The notes under the pieces are model-generated. The model was not told where the DNA came from. It saw nothing but the letters and a program-made list of their open reading frames with translations, and ran no database searches. From Firmicutes bacterium UBA3930 (GTDB lineage: Bacteria > Bacillota > Clostridia > Caldicoprobacterales > Caldicoprobacteraceae), in the NCBI GenBank assembly GCA_002385885.1, contig DGEI01000018.1:43123-107122 (forward strand): a stretch of 64,000 nt of DNA, in the 5' to 3' direction. Shown piece after piece: positions 52,672-61,979 of the stretch. Position 1 is the stretch's first letter. The number at the start of each line of letters is the position of its first letter. Both the position numbers and the translations under genes were made by a program.

Positions 52672-54468
52672 TTATTGGTCGCGAAGCCTCTTTTCCAGGG
52701 CATCCAGCTGGTTAGCCAGTTCCTTGGGAAGCTTATCCCCAAATGAGGCATAGAACTCACGGATAGAAGCGACTTCACGCAACCAGTCTTCTCTGTTGAC
52801 ACTTAACAGCTCCTGCATGGTGCTGCTGTCTACATCAAGCCCGGTGGTATCAATGGCATCCGGTGTAGGCATATAACCGATGGGGGTCTTGACCGCCTTA
52901 CCTTCACCTGATACCCTTTCGAAAATCCATTTTAACACACGGCTGTTTTCACCAAATCCCGGCCACAACCAGTTGCCGTCTTTATCTTTACGGAACCAGT
53001 TGACATAGAAGATCTTGGGAAGTTTTTCGGGATCGGTCTTTGTTCCTGTGTTAATCCAGTGCTGCAGATAATCGCATATATGATATCCGCAGAAAGGAAG
53101 CATTGCAAAGGGATCGCGGCGAACTTTCCCAATATTATCGGATATTGCTGCTGCAGTTATTTCAGATCCCATTATGGAAGCAATGAACACACCGTGATTC
53201 CAATCAAAGCTTTGATGTACCAATGGTACCGTGGTGGGTCTGCGTCCACCTACTAAAAAGGCTGAGATCGGCACCCCGTTCGGATCTTCCCATTCGGGAG
53301 CAATAGACGGGCACTGTCTTGCAGGTACTGTGAAACGGGCATTTGGATGAGCGGCAGCGGTTTCGGAACCCGGATACCAGTCATTTCCTCTCCAGTCAAT
53401 AAGGTGTCCGGGAGCATCATAGCCTATGCCTTCCCACCATATATCTCCATCGTCGGTTAAAGCGGCATTGGTAAATATGGTGTTTTTACTAATGGTCTTC
53501 ATAGCATTAGGGTTGGAATCCATTGATGTGCCGGGTGCAACTCCGAAGAAACCGGCCTCGGGGTTGATAGCGTACAGCCTTCCGTCTTTACCAAATTTCA
53601 TCCATGCTATGTCGTCGCCAATGGTTTCAACCTTCCATCCGGGGATAGTGGGAACCATCATGGCCAGGTTTGTTTTTCCACAGGCGCTTGGAAAAGCAGC
53701 TGCAATATATTTCCGCTCACCTTTTGGATTGGTAATGGCCAGGATGAGCATATGCTCGGCCAGCCATCCCTCATCACGGGCCATAACCGAAGCTATACGA
53801 AGAGCAAAGCACTTCTTGCCCAGGAGAGCGTTACCGCCATAGCCTGAACCGTATGACCAGATAGCCCTTTCTTCAGGGAAGTGGCTGATGTATTTCTGTT
53901 CCATAGGAGCACAGGGCCATGCTACATCTTTTTCTCCTTCAGCAAGAGGAGCGCCTACTGAGTGCAGGCAAGGTACAAATTCTCCATCCGCACCCAAAGC
54001 ATCCAGGACTTGCTTGCCCATGCGTGTCATTATGCGCATATTAACAACAACATAGGGACTGTCTGTAATTTGCACACCAATTTTTGAAATCGGCGAACCA
54101 ATAGGCCCCATAGAAAATGGTATGATGTACATGGTTCTTCCTTTCATACAACCATCATATAACGCTGTCATAGTTTTTTTGAGCTCATCAGGATCTATCC
54201 AGTTATTGGTTGGGCCGGCTTCTTCCTTTGTCCTTGAAGAAATATATGTTCTTTCTTCAACGCGGGCAACGTCCGAAGGATGACTCCTGAAAAGGTAACA
54301 GCCGGGACGTTTCTCCGGATTTAATGGTGTGGCTGCACCGGAAGCAACCATCTGCTGGAGGAGATTTTCGTTTTCTTCTTCAGAACCATCGCACCAGTAG
54401 ATTTTATCCGGCTTGCAGAGTTTTGCCATTTCGTCTATCCATTCCTGCAATTTTTTATTCTGAGTCAT
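52672..54468 (-). CDS. pckG: Phosphoenolpyruvate carboxykinase (GTP)
   Basis: Interconverts oxaloacetate and PEP with GTP/GDP. The 598 residues match the GTP-dependent family. Visible are the P-loop [13 protein letters not shown] near residue 268, the metal/nucleotide site [35 protein letters not shown] near 293, and [14 protein letters not shown] near 405. The minus-strand ATG follows AAAGGAG. In anaerobes it may work in either direction; the sequence does not decide this. It stands alone. Confidence 0.97.
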   Translation of the reverse strand: MTQNKKLQEWIDEMAKLCKPDKIYWCDGSEEENENLLQQMVASGAATPLNPEKRPGCYLFRSHPSDVARVEERTYISSRTKEEAGPTNNWIDPDELKKTMTALYDGCMKGRTMYIIPFSMGPIGSPISKIGVQITDSPYVVVNMRIMTRMGKQVLDALGADGEFVPCLHSVGAPLAEGEKDVAWPCAPMEQKYISHFPEERAIWSYGSGYGGNALLGKKCFALRIASVMARDEGWLAEHMLILAITNPKGERKYIAAAFPSACGKTNLAMMVPTIPGWKVETIGDDIAWMKFGKDGRLYAINPEAGFFGVAPGTSMDSNPNAMKTISKNTIFTNAALTDDGDIWWEGIGYDAPGHLIDWRGNDWYPGSETAAAHPNARFTVPARQCPSIAPEWEDPNGVPISAFLVGGRRPTTVPLVHQSFDWNHGVFIASIMGSEITAAAISDNIGKVRRDPFAMLPFCGYHICDYLQHWINTGTKTDPEKLPKIFYVNWFRKDKDGNWLWPGFGENSRVLKWIFERVSGEGKAVKTPIGYMPTPDAIDTTGLDVDSSTMQELLSVNREDWLREVASIREFYASFGDKLPKELANQLDALEKRLRDQ

Positions 54469-54990
54469 TTTACAACTCCTTTCTATAATTTTGCTGTTTC
54501 ATATATATTGATTTCCCACTGTTATACAGAAGGATTTATATATAAGCCATATATAATATGCAGGCACGTGCATGAGACAGACGTACAAACGGTCACAAAC
54601 CAAGAGGCTGCCGTACCCGCTTTCTTCTTAATTATAGATATAAAAAAAGCAATCACAATTTTTCTCCATTTTAATATTAGCACAAATAAATTATAAATTC
54701 AATACAATTTTGACAATCCAAACTTGCAAAATTTCTCTTTTAGGAGAATAAATTTACCCTAAAATCACTGATGCGGGAGTAACTTTTGCAGTTTTACCTA
54801 AACACGGGGGTAGAAAGCCGGTATTGCGTTTATAGTTAGATTAACGGGGAGTATACGCAAATAGATTTATTCAAATTATAACCCAATAATCGGTTTATTT
54901 CTATTGACTATCGATAATATTTGGAATAAACTGATAATGCATTTTGTTGCTGTTTACAGCCAACTACCCGGTAAAGACAATTTTTGGGGG
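54469..54990. other. Intergenic region between pckG and the LiaF-like gene
   Basis: An AT-rich divergent promoter region of about 520 bp up to the first probable codons of the LiaF-like gene. It must hold the pckG promoter; TTGTCA and TATAAT 15 bp apart on the minus strand near 54690-54717 are the only candidate. No structured RNA, repeat or small gene with a good ribosome binding site was recognised. Confidence 0.4.
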
Positions 54991-55014
54991 GTGTTAACAA
55001 TAAAGGGCAGGTAT

Positions 55015-55653
55015 ATGCTAGGAAGCTTTTTTATTTTGCTTGGCCTGGGTTTATTGCTGAATAAAATGGATATTATCAGCATTGGCGAATGGTGGCCGTT
55101 ATTAATTATCCTTCTGGGACTCTATCAGTTAATAAAAGGAAAAGGTGCTTCAAAAGGAGGTTTGCTGCTTGTTCTGATTGGAGGATTTATTCTCTGCATA
55201 ATTCACGGGGTTTTGCCGGAAGATTGGAGCACATATATTTGGCCTGCTGCATTGATTATTGTTGGTTTATTCGTCCTGGTTGACGGACTCAAAACAAATT
55301 CACCTGTGGACAGCCGGGACAATGTAGATTACTTTGCTGCCTTTTCCGGAGTTAATGCCCGCCTTCAGTCTCAGGATTTTAAGGGCGGAAGCGCCGTGGC
55401 TTTGTTTGGGGGTGTGGAGTTGGATCTCCGGAAAGCTGAAATAAAGGGCAGGAATGCCGGGATAGATCTGGTGGCGATATTTGGAGGAATAGACATTAAG
55501 GTACCCCGGCACTGGAAGGTTGAAATTTCGGGCCTGCCTCTTTTTGGAGGATGGGACAATAAGACTGACTATACACCCTTGCCGGATGCGGAGGAAAAGA
55601 TTCTTATAGTAAAATGCATAGCCATGTTTGGCGGGGTGGAAATTAAGAATTAA
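55015..55653 (+). CDS. LiaF-like membrane protein (cell-wall-active antibiotic response)
   Basis: About 212 residues from ATG 55015. Three or four hydrophobic segments come first (GSFFILLGLGLLLNKMDII, WWPLLIILLGLYQLI, GGLLLVLIGGFILCII, WPAALIIVGLFVLV). A cytoplasmic beta-rich C-terminal domain of the LiaF/toast-rack type follows, with repeats such as AVALFGGVELDLRKAEI, DLVAIFGGIDIKVP and CIAMFGGVEIKN. The true start is uncertain: the frame is open back to 54904, and GTG 54991 and ATG 55015 both lack an ideal site. No lia-type two-component system is adjacent. Its 3' end overlaps the convergent deacetylase gene by 11 bp. Confidence 0.78.
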   Translation: MLGSFFILLGLGLLLNKMDIISIGEWWPLLIILLGLYQLIKGKGASKGGLLLVLIGGFILCIIHGVLPEDWSTYIWPAALIIVGLFVLVDGLKTNSPVDSRDNVDYFAAFSGVNARLQSQDFKGGSAVALFGGVELDLRKAEIKGRNAGIDLVAIFGGIDIKVPRHWKVEISGLPLFGGWDNKTDYTPLPDAEEKILIVKCIAMFGGVEIKN

Positions 55654-56509
55654 GAATCTCATCCGGTGTGACAAACATGTATCCTCTTTTTTTGAGATCC
55701 TGTATAATTCCGGGGAGTGCCTGTATCGTTGCCTGACGGTTGCGTTGGTTTCCGGCGCAGTGCATTAAAATAATTGCGCCGGGGTGTACTTTATCAAGGA
55801 CGCATTTTTGGATTTCCAGGGCGTTGGTGGTATACCAATCCATTGAATCAACCGACCATATGACAGCTTTGTAGCCATGTAATGTGAGCTGCTGCATCTG
55901 TTCAGGGGTAACCAGGCCATAGGGCGGGCGAAACAATCTGGTACATGTATATTGCTCTTCCAGTATTTTCTGGGTTTTCTTTACATCATCCATCAAATCC
56001 GATGCTGCAATTGAGGTAGGCCTTTGATGGCTCCAGCTGTGATTGGCAAGCTGATGTCCGCTGTTTACAATTCTTTTTACTACTTCAGGATATTTTTGCA
56101 CATTTTCACCAATTGCAAAAAATGCTGCTGTAATACTATACTCTTCCAGTATATCTAAAATTTTAGGAGTTATGTGGGGATCAGGACCGTCATCAAAGGT
56201 CAGGGCAACTATATTATTCGTTGTGGGTAAAAAGGTAAAAGCTGAATCGGGGTACGCGCTGCATAGTTTTTTTGCGTTGTTTCGGAACTCATCCAGATGA
56301 AGACGCATATGATCATCTGTATCGATTGGGGGTTCGGCAATGTAACCTGGTTCAATAACAGCTTTTTCATTGGAATGGGCGGGCGCTTTAACATGGATAA
56401 GCTTGACCGGGTTTGGCTCCGGAGTTATGGAATTGATATTCTGAACCAATATTATATAGATGAAGGCATAGATCAAAAGAGACAGTTTATGAATTGATTT
56501 CATCATCAT
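55643..56509 (-). CDS. Polysaccharide deacetylase (NodB/PdaB-like)
   Basis: A 288-residue secreted or membrane-anchored carbohydrate esterase family 4 protein. The N-terminal hydrophobic stretch (LSLLIYAFIYIILVQNI) is a signal or anchor. The NodB domain starts near residue 98 with VALTFDDGPD (catalytic base and metal Asp), then HQLANHSWSH (metal His pair), RLFRPPYG and VIWSVDSMDW, and ends with PGAIILMH. All catalytic motifs are intact. Likely substrates are peptidoglycan or a cell-wall glycan. In spore formers such enzymes can act in cortex modification; that role is not shown here. Confidence 0.9.
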   Translation of the reverse strand: MMMKSIHKLSLLIYAFIYIILVQNINSITPEPNPVKLIHVKAPAHSNEKAVIEPGYIAEPPIDTDDHMRLHLDEFRNNAKKLCSAYPDSAFTFLPTTNNIVALTFDDGPDPHITPKILDILEEYSITAAFFAIGENVQKYPEVVKRIVNSGHQLANHSWSHQRPTSIAASDLMDDVKKTQKILEEQYTCTRLFRPPYGLVTPEQMQQLTLHGYKAVIWSVDSMDWYTTNALEIQKCVLDKVHPGAIILMHCAGNQRNRQATIQALPGIIQDLKKRGYMFVTPDEILNS

Positions 56510-56657
56510 ACCTCCTAAAGGGCTAAGACTTCTTTTAACCGGTAGTTTGTACCGTTGTAGATTTTTTAGTCATTGCAGTTTTGACCCGTTATCCAATCAT
56601 CAAAAGAGAATTGGAGATGATGAATTTAATTCATATAAAGTGTATAATAATCTGTAA

Positions 56658-56675
56658 TACAACAGTAGTATTGTA
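56658..56675 (+). promoter_or_regulatory. Possible operator upstream of niaR
   Basis: An inverted repeat TACAA (56658-56662) and TTGTA (56671-56675) lies between a TATAAT at 56642-56647 and the niaR ATG. Position fits autoregulation, but I cannot match it to a known NiaR consensus with confidence. Confidence 0.3.
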
Positions 56676-56690
56676 AAGGGTGATAAACAA

Positions 56691-57212
56691 ATGCTGGCAG
56701 ACGAGAGACGACAGGCCATCCTTGAAATAATAAGTGAAAACAAACAGCCGGTAACAGGCTCTTATTTAGCAGGAATGCTGGACGTAAGCAGGCAGGTCAT
56801 TGTTCAGGATATAGCCATTCTCAGGGCGGCCGGGAATGATATAATTGCAACGCCCCAGGGATATATGCTTTCGAAGAATATATATCCTAAGCGCTATCAA
56901 CGGGTTATCGCATGCAAACACCAGGATGACGGTATAGAAGATGAGCTGATGACAATAGTGGATTTAGGCGGAACCGTGCTGGATGTAAGTGTAGAACACA
57001 GGGTGTACGGTGAATTCAGGGCCCGGCTGATGATTAAATCTCCAAGCGATGTTCGCAGTTTTATTGAGATAATGAAAAGGGAAAAGGCCGAACCGCTGTG
57101 TGCGTTAACAGAAGGAGTACATCTCCACACCGTTGAGGCTGATACACCTGGAATATTGGATAAAGTAGAGAGAGCTTTAGAAGAAAAGGGCTACCTGCTT
57201 AGTCAGCAGTAA
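56691..57212 (+). CDS. niaR: Transcriptional repressor NiaR (niacin-responsive)
   Basis: Represses NAD synthesis and niacin transport genes when nicotinate is present. The 173 residues have an N-terminal winged HTH (RRQAILEIISENKQPVTGSYLAGMLDVSRQVIVQDIAILRAAGNDI). A C-terminal 3H domain follows, with the ligand-binding histidines in VEHRVYGEF and GVHLHTVEA. The ATG follows AAAGGGTGA. The target genes are not in the window. Confidence 0.9.
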   Translation: MLADERRQAILEIISENKQPVTGSYLAGMLDVSRQVIVQDIAILRAAGNDIIATPQGYMLSKNIYPKRYQRVIACKHQDDGIEDELMTIVDLGGTVLDVSVEHRVYGEFRARLMIKSPSDVRSFIEIMKREKAEPLCALTEGVHLHTVEADTPGILDKVERALEEKGYLLSQQ

Positions 57213-57216
57213 ATTG

Positions 57217-57243
57217 GGCACCTCGGTGTCTATGCTTTTTATT
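57217..57243 (+). terminator. Terminator after niaR
   Basis: GGCAC and GTGTC (57217-57230) form a short stem with a CTCG tetraloop, then TATGCTTTTTATT. Confidence 0.6.
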
Positions 57244-57370
57244 GTACTCGTCCCATCGTATGATCATGGGTGTCCTATCGTCCATAATAATGGGCAAACA
57301 GCATATAGCAGAAAAAATGCTTGCCGTTAATGTTTTTGTTCATATTAATACGGGAGATTTGGCAAAATAG

Positions 57371-57399
57371 TTGCATAAACTGAAAAATGTGGTTATAAT
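57371..57399 (+). promoter_or_regulatory. Promoter of the serS T-box transcript
   Basis: TTGCAT (57371-57376) and TATAAT (57394-57399) are 17 bp apart, placing initiation near 57406, at the start of the T-box leader. Confidence 0.7.
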
Positions 57400-57409
57400 A
57401 AAAACAAAG

Positions 57410-57645
57410 CAATGAAGGGAATAGTAAGCGGGAAAACCTTCTTAAGAGAGCCGGTGGCCGGTGTAAACCGGTGGGGTTTACCGCCCAATCCGCCCCGGAG
57501 CTGTGAGCTGAACTGGGAGTAGGCTTTACCGGTGCCAAACCGTTATATGGCAAATGAGGTGGAGGAGTGTTCCTCAACCAGAGTGGCAACGCGGGAAAAT
57601 GTTCTCGTCTCTGATAATGAGATGAGAATTTTTGTTTTTGGGGAG
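57410..57645 (+). promoter_or_regulatory. T-box leader (serine tRNA-sensing) with terminator
   Basis: AGAGTGGCAACGCGG at 57580-57594 is the T-box sequence. GTTCTCGTCTC and GAGATGAGAAT (57601-57629) form the terminator stem, followed by TTTTGTTTTTG. Stem I includes an AGTAAGCGGG start and an AGAGAG bulge region. Two Ser codons, AGC and AGT, lie in the 3' half near 57505-57520; I could not decide which is the specifier. The downstream serS gene fits a serine response. Confidence 0.9.
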
Positions 57646-57678
57646 TAAATCTGCTTAAGAAAAATCGGAGGTGTTATT

Positions 57679-58953
57679 ATGCTGGATCCCAGATTAATAC
57701 GGACTAATCCAGAGCTTGTGAGAGAAAAATTATCAAGAAGGAAAGAAGATGTAGATCTGGATAATTTTTTGGAACTGGATGCGCAGAGGAGGACCTATAT
57801 AGGAGAAGTCGAGAAGTTAAAGAACAGGAGAAACGTTGTAAGCCAGCAAATTGCCAGGTTCAAGAAAGAAAAGAAAGATGTGGATGATATCATAAAGGAG
57901 ATGAAGCAGGTATCCGACACTATTAAGGAGTACGATGATAAAATCAGGGATCTTGAACAGCAGTTAAATGACATACTGCTTTCAATTCCCAATATACCCC
58001 ATGACTCTGTGCCGGAAGGTGATTCTGAGGAGCAGAATGTTGAAGTCCGGAGGTGGGGACAGCCAAAAGAATTTACATTTACGCCAAAAGCTCATTGGGA
58101 TATCGGGGAAGAACATAACATACTTGATTTCGGCACGGCCGGAAAGGTGACCGGATCCCGGTTCGCATTCTTCCGCGGCCTGGGAGCCCGTTTGGAAAGG
58201 GCTTTGATAAGTTTTATGCTGGATGTGCATACCACTCAGCATGGCTACGTTGAAGTATTGCCCCCGTTCATGGTTCACCGCAGGAGCATGATAGGAACCG
58301 GGCAGCTGCCAAAATTTGAAGAGGATGCCTTCAAAATTGAAGGGACTGAATACTTCCTTATCCCTACAGCAGAAGTGCCGGTTACCAATATGCACAGGGA
58401 AGAGATTCTTGACGGCAGTAAGCTGCCCTTGAAATATGTGGCTTACAGCGGATGTTTCCGTTCTGAGGCGGGAGCAGCGGGAAGGGACACACGGGGGCTT
58501 ATACGGCAGCATCAATTTGATAAGGTAGAGCTGGTGAAGTTTGTAAAACCCGAGACTTCCTATGATGAACTGGAAAAGCTGGTTGCTGATGCGGAAAAGA
58601 TTCTCCGGCTTCTGGGGCTGCCTTACCGGGTGGTGCTTATGTGTACCGCCGATCTCGGTTTTACTGCGGCAAAAAAATATGACCTCGAAGTCTGGATGCC
58701 CAGCTACAACAGGTATGTGGAGATCTCTTCATGCAGCAATTTTGAAGATTTCCAGGCCCGTAGGGCTGATATAAAGTACCGTATGGGCGCTAAAGATAAA
58801 CCTGAATTTGTCCATACACTGAACGGATCGGGCCTGGCTGTAGGCCGGACATTGGCGGCTGTTTTGGAGAACTACCAGCAAGAGGACGGATCGGTGGTTA
58901 TTCCGGAAAAATTGGTTCCATATATGGGAGGTATTGAAAGGATTTCTAAATAA
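57679..58953 (+). CDS. serS: Seryl-tRNA synthetase
   Basis: Class II synthetase charging tRNA-Ser. The 424 residues have the N-terminal long antiparallel coiled-coil arm (about 30-100) that grips the tRNA-Ser variable arm. The class II motifs are motif 2 in [29 protein letters not shown] and motif 3 in [18 protein letters not shown]. The ATG follows CGGAGGTG. Two tRNA-Ser genes follow 170 bp downstream. Confidence 0.97.
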   Translation: MLDPRLIRTNPELVREKLSRRKEDVDLDNFLELDAQRRTYIGEVEKLKNRRNVVSQQIARFKKEKKDVDDIIKEMKQVSDTIKEYDDKIRDLEQQLNDILLSIPNIPHDSVPEGDSEEQNVEVRRWGQPKEFTFTPKAHWDIGEEHNILDFGTAGKVTGSRFAFFRGLGARLERALISFMLDVHTTQHGYVEVLPPFMVHRRSMIGTGQLPKFEEDAFKIEGTEYFLIPTAEVPVTNMHREEILDGSKLPLKYVAYSGCFRSEAGAAGRDTRGLIRQHQFDKVELVKFVKPETSYDELEKLVADAEKILRLLGLPYRVVLMCTADLGFTAAKKYDLEVWMPSYNRYVEISSCSNFEDFQARRADIKYRMGAKDKPEFVHTLNGSGLAVGRTLAAVLENYQQEDGSVVIPEKLVPYMGGIERISK

Positions 58954-59126
58954 TCCTTTCAATACTTTTACCTTTGATAAACACTGCTTAATATGTTTGA
59001 CTTCTCTGGACCGGGGAAAAATGGCCCGGAAAAACATTATTGACACTGTTCGGTTGTTTTGTTATACTATACTAGCATAGCTCAGAGTGAGCATTATACA
59101 GCATATTTATCCGGAACATTGGGCAC

Positions 59127-59215
59127 GGAGAGATGTCCGAGTGGTTTAAGGAGCTGGTCTTGAAAACCAGTGACACCGCAAGGTGCCGGGGGTTCGAATC
59201 CCTCTCTCTCCGCCA
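59127..59215 (+). tRNA. tRNA-Ser (anticodon UGA)
   Basis: Acceptor stem GGAGAGA pairs with TCTCTCC. The anticodon loop CTTGAAA sits between CTGGT and ACCAG-type arms, giving anticodon TGA. A long variable arm (CACC/GGTG) marks a class II tRNA, the T loop is GGTTCGAATCC, and the CCA end is encoded. It reads UCA and, by wobble, other UCN codons. Confidence 0.96.
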
Positions 59216-59224
59216 TAGGAATGT

Positions 59225-59318
59225 GGAGAAGTACCCAAGTTGGCCGAAGGGGCGCCCCTGCTAAGGGCGTAGGTCGGATGAAACCGGCGCGAGGGTTCAA
59301 ATCCCTCCTTCTCCGCCA
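59225..59318 (+). tRNA. tRNA-Ser (anticodon GCU)
   Basis: Acceptor stem GGAGAAG pairs with CTTCTCC. The anticodon loop CTGCTAA lies between CGCCC and GGGCG arms, giving GCT for AGC/AGU codons. The long variable arm, T loop GGTTCAAATCC and encoded CCA are present. It starts 9 bp after the UGA tRNA, so both come from one transcript, which may extend from serS. Confidence 0.96.
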
Positions 59319-59320
59319 TA

Positions 59321-59362
59321 AAGGGCTCGGTTGTAACAGTATAACCGGGTCCTTGTTTTTTT
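59321..59362 (+). terminator. Terminator after the tRNA-Ser pair
   Basis: AAGG with CTCGGTT pairs with AACCGGG and CCTT around a loop, followed by GTTTTTTT. Confidence 0.8.
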
Positions 59363-59439
59363 GTAACGAATTGACGTATAATAACTAGAGGATTTTTTAC
59401 CTATCTGTAGAAATGATCCAGGGAAAGGAGGAGTATCAA

Positions 59440-59631
59440 ATGAAACAACATTTGGCAGTTGTAGAAGAGTCGAACGCTGATGATTTTGTTCAGAGAGTCA
59501 ATGATTTAGTGGGAGAAGGGTATAAAATAAAAACGACTCATATTATGGGGCAATATGTGGGGACATATGATGAATATAGCATATATCAAGCCGTATTAGT
59601 AAAAGAGGAGGACGCAGCATCAGGAGAATAA
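59440..59631 (+). CDS. Small protein, DUF1737-like
   Basis: ATG 59440 after AAAGGAGG gives a 63-residue acidic protein: an AVVEESNADDFVQRVNDLVGEGYKI segment, then a short beta hairpin (THIMGQYVGTYDEYSIYQAVLV). The pattern of a helix followed by 'G..l.G....' strands and 'yqa.v' resembles DUF1737 small proteins. Function unknown. The excellent ribosome binding site and compact fold argue it is real. Confidence 0.7.
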   Translation: MKQHLAVVEESNADDFVQRVNDLVGEGYKIKTTHIMGQYVGTYDEYSIYQAVLVKEEDAASGE

Positions 59632-59702
59632 AAAACAGCTTTTATTACAGCAAACCCTTGCCGGTATATAGCATAATACTGAAAAATACCGGGGGAGGAA
59701 TC

Positions 59703-59747
59703 ATGGGTATCTTTGGCGGAAAAAACAAGTCTAATCAACATTGGTAG
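59703..59747 (+). CDS. Possible 14-residue micro-ORF
   Basis: ATG 59703 follows GGGGGAGG closely and encodes MGIFGGKNKSNQHW, then TAG. The A6 run in its middle means a single-base change would join a longer frame reaching 59892, so this may be a frameshifted small gene or a true micro-ORF. A hairpin terminator lies at 59824. Confidence 0.2.
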   Translation: MGIFGGKNKSNQHW

Positions 59748-59823
59748 AGCAGAATTGGATGATAATAAGACAGTTTGGCAGGTTCAGCAAGAATATAGAA
59801 AAGTTTTTGGAAAAATAGTTTAC

Positions 59824-59848
59824 GGGCATCCGAAAGGATGCTTTTTTT
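59824..59848 (+). terminator. Terminator downstream of the micro-ORF
   Basis: GCATCC and GGATGC form a stem closed by a GAAA tetraloop, followed directly by a run of seven T residues. Confidence 0.85.
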
Positions 59849-59996
59849 ATTGGGAACTTGCGGTGAATACATATTGGGCTGGATCAGAATAAACTTGATG
59901 CAAATGTATATAATGGCATTAACATGCAATAAGGGGTATATTATTTCTCCAGTTTGGAAAAATATATAAAAAAACTTACCACAGGAGGTAAAAGAG

Positions 59997-60155
59997 ATGA
60001 ATTCAAAAGTAAGATGTTCGGTATGCGGTTATCCGACAGATGAAGATGCTGTAGGTCAGTGCCCTGAATGCAACAGCTATGTCTGTGATGAATGTATCGA
60101 CCTATACGACAGCTACTGTCAGGATTGTTACAGCAGAGCTGATGAAGATTATTAA
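59997..60155 (+). CDS. Small Cys-rich zinc-ribbon-like protein
   Basis: A 52-residue protein, too short for common gene-length cut-offs. The ATG lies after ACAGGAGGTAA, a perfect ribosome binding site. Cysteines occur as CSVC, CPEC, C-DEC and CQDC, four pairs suited to binding one or two zinc ions in a rubredoxin- or RING-like arrangement, with an acidic tail (ADEDY). No homologue is recognised. It is flanked by terminators on both sides, so it is probably its own transcription unit. Confidence 0.75.
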   Translation: MNSKVRCSVCGYPTDEDAVGQCPECNSYVCDECIDLYDSYCQDCYSRADEDY

Positions 60156-60213
60156 GCATTAATCGGAGCAGTTTAGAAGATCTCTGCTCCTAAAGAAGGC
60201 ATTGACATTTATA

Positions 60214-60256
60214 AGACGGTGCAGATATGAGGCTGCATCGTCTGTTTCTTTTTTTG
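60214..60256 (+). terminator. Terminator after the Cys-rich gene
   Basis: AGACGGTGCAG (60214-60224) pairs with CTGCATCGTCT (60233-60243, one G-U pair), followed by GTTTCTTTTTTT. A second hairpin GGAGCAG/CTGCTCC lies closer to the gene (about 60163-60190) but lacks a T-run. Confidence 0.85.
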
Positions 60257-60695
60257 GTTAAGCTGGATCATAATATTTGCACATCATTATAGCCAGGAAG
60301 GATTATTCTTTCATTAATCGAATTACTTATTTGAATAATTACGGGCATCATATTGATTGACAGAGATACTGCTGTAATTTGATAAAAACAGGTTAGTTCA
60401 ATTCGATGTGATTTTATAAAAGCAATTACAGGGAATTGCTTTCGGATAACACTGCTGTGCCATTAGCAATTTGCGCGTGAAGCCATAATCGGGGCGAAAT
60501 ATGCACAAACCCTGTTTTGTAAATTTACCAGGAATACTACGGGAAGGAATTCCGGACTGGCTTGTCCTGTTTGAATTTTTGAATTAGGTACTTTTAATAA
60601 CTTGCGGGTGAAACGATGGATTATGTGCAGAAGCCATTGAAGCAGTATAAAATGATGATTAAGGCATTATTTATATAAAGGATGTGATACTAATA
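60257..60695. other. Intergenic region upstream of the sugar kinase gene
   Basis: About 440 bp. A 20-codon frame at 60616 lacks a good ribosome binding site. No promoter, operator palindrome or RNA motif stood out. Confidence 0.4.
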
Positions 60696-61670
60696 ATGTA
60701 TGATTTAGTTTCGCTTGGAGAACTGCTGATTGATTTTACGCCTGCCGGGATATCGGAAAATGAAAATCTCTTGTTTGAATGCAATCCCGGAGGCGCACCG
60801 GCTAATGTGTCTGCCGCTTTGGCCAAACTGGGGAAGAAGACGGCATTCATAGGGAAAGTGGGTAATGACCGGTTTGGAATGTTTTTGAAGGATACACTTG
60901 CAGGCTTAAATGTGAATATCGACGGTTTGATATTTTCTCAGGATGTTAATACGACCCTGGCTTTTGTGCATCTGGATGAGAGTGGAGACAGAAGCTTCAG
61001 TTTCTATCGTAAACCCGGGGCGGACATAATGCTGGAGGCAGATGAAGTAAACTATGATATGATAAAAAATTCGAAGATATTCCACTTTGGTTCGGTTTCC
61101 ATGACACATCAGCCTTCTAGAGATGCCACTATTAGATCTGCTGGATTCGCTAAGGAAAATGGACTGATAGTATCCTTTGATCCAAACTTAAGAGTGCCTC
61201 TGTGGACGGATTTAAATGCAGCAAAAGAAATGATTAAGATAGGTTTGAGTTTGGCTGATATATTAAAGATATCAGAGGAAGAGCTGTATTTTTTAACGGA
61301 TACCGAAGATATCGAAGAGGGCTCAAAGGTATTATACAATGAATATGGTGAAAAACTAATGTTTATTACATTAGGGGCTAAAGGTTGTTTTTACAGGCTT
61401 GGAGACAATACCGGGCATCTGCCTGCATATGATGTCAATACTATCGATACAACAGGTGCCGGTGATGCTTTTATGGGCGGGATTCTATACCAGGTAATTG
61501 AAAAACAGAAGAGTTTTGATGAGTATACCGTTGATGATATAAGAGTAATGGTGGACTTTGCGAATGCTGCTGGTTCGCTGGCTACGGCAAAAAGAGGAGC
61601 CATTCCCGCCTTGCCTTCTCTTGATGATATTATTGAAGTATTAGATACCGGGAAACGGATTTCAGGTTAA
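60696..61670 (+). CDS. PfkB-family sugar kinase (fructokinase-like)
   Basis: A 324-residue ATP-dependent kinase of the ribokinase/PfkB family. Visible are the opening LVSLGELLIDFTP, the substrate-site block NPGGAPANVSAALAKLG near 30, SFDPNLRVPLW near 165, and the anion-hole/catalytic-base motif DTTGAGDAFMGG near 250. The overall pattern is most like fructokinases. ATG 60696 matches the usual N-terminus; an in-frame GTG at 60684 lies inside the GGATGTG ribosome binding site. It is convergent with the sugar ABC transporter and regulator genes, suggesting a shared sugar-use role. Confidence 0.88.
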   Translation: MYDLVSLGELLIDFTPAGISENENLLFECNPGGAPANVSAALAKLGKKTAFIGKVGNDRFGMFLKDTLAGLNVNIDGLIFSQDVNTTLAFVHLDESGDRSFSFYRKPGADIMLEADEVNYDMIKNSKIFHFGSVSMTHQPSRDATIRSAGFAKENGLIVSFDPNLRVPLWTDLNAAKEMIKIGLSLADILKISEEELYFLTDTEDIEEGSKVLYNEYGEKLMFITLGAKGCFYRLGDNTGHLPAYDVNTIDTTGAGDAFMGGILYQVIEKQKSFDEYTVDDIRVMVDFANAAGSLATAKRGAIPALPSLDDIIEVLDTGKRISG

Positions 61671-61979
61671 CAGTGCGGCTGCTTACAACCTGATATAGAA
61701 AGCGCCAAGGCGTATGCAAATTCGTTTATGGATACTTATGAGTATTAGTACCCTCTTAAGTTTATTTACTTAAGAGGTAAAACATACATGTAATATAAAG
61801 AGCGGATCCCTGATATACTTTACCATGAAGCCTCTTAATCGTTGTACCGCTCTGTGCTTTTCTTTTCAGCTTATGGTTTCAGAATCCCCGGCAGCATTAT
61901 GAAGCATATTGCCGGTTGACGTAAAGGAATCTTATCAGGCTTCTTAGTCTGCATATTTACAAAATTATTCATTATCTTC
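61671..61979. other. Intergenic region between convergent kinase and regulator genes
   Basis: Contains several hairpins: CCTCTTAAGT/ACTTAAGAGG (about 61751-61778), AGAGCGG with CCGCTCT followed by a T-rich tail GTGCTTTTCTTTT (61799-61867), and CCGGCA/TGCCGG (about 61896-61919). The second is a plausible terminator for the kinase gene, though its loop is long. No gene is seen. Confidence 0.5.

Noticed and set aside
60616..60678. 20-codon open frame upstream of the sugar kinase gene
   Set aside because: It has a weak start context and no recognisable features.
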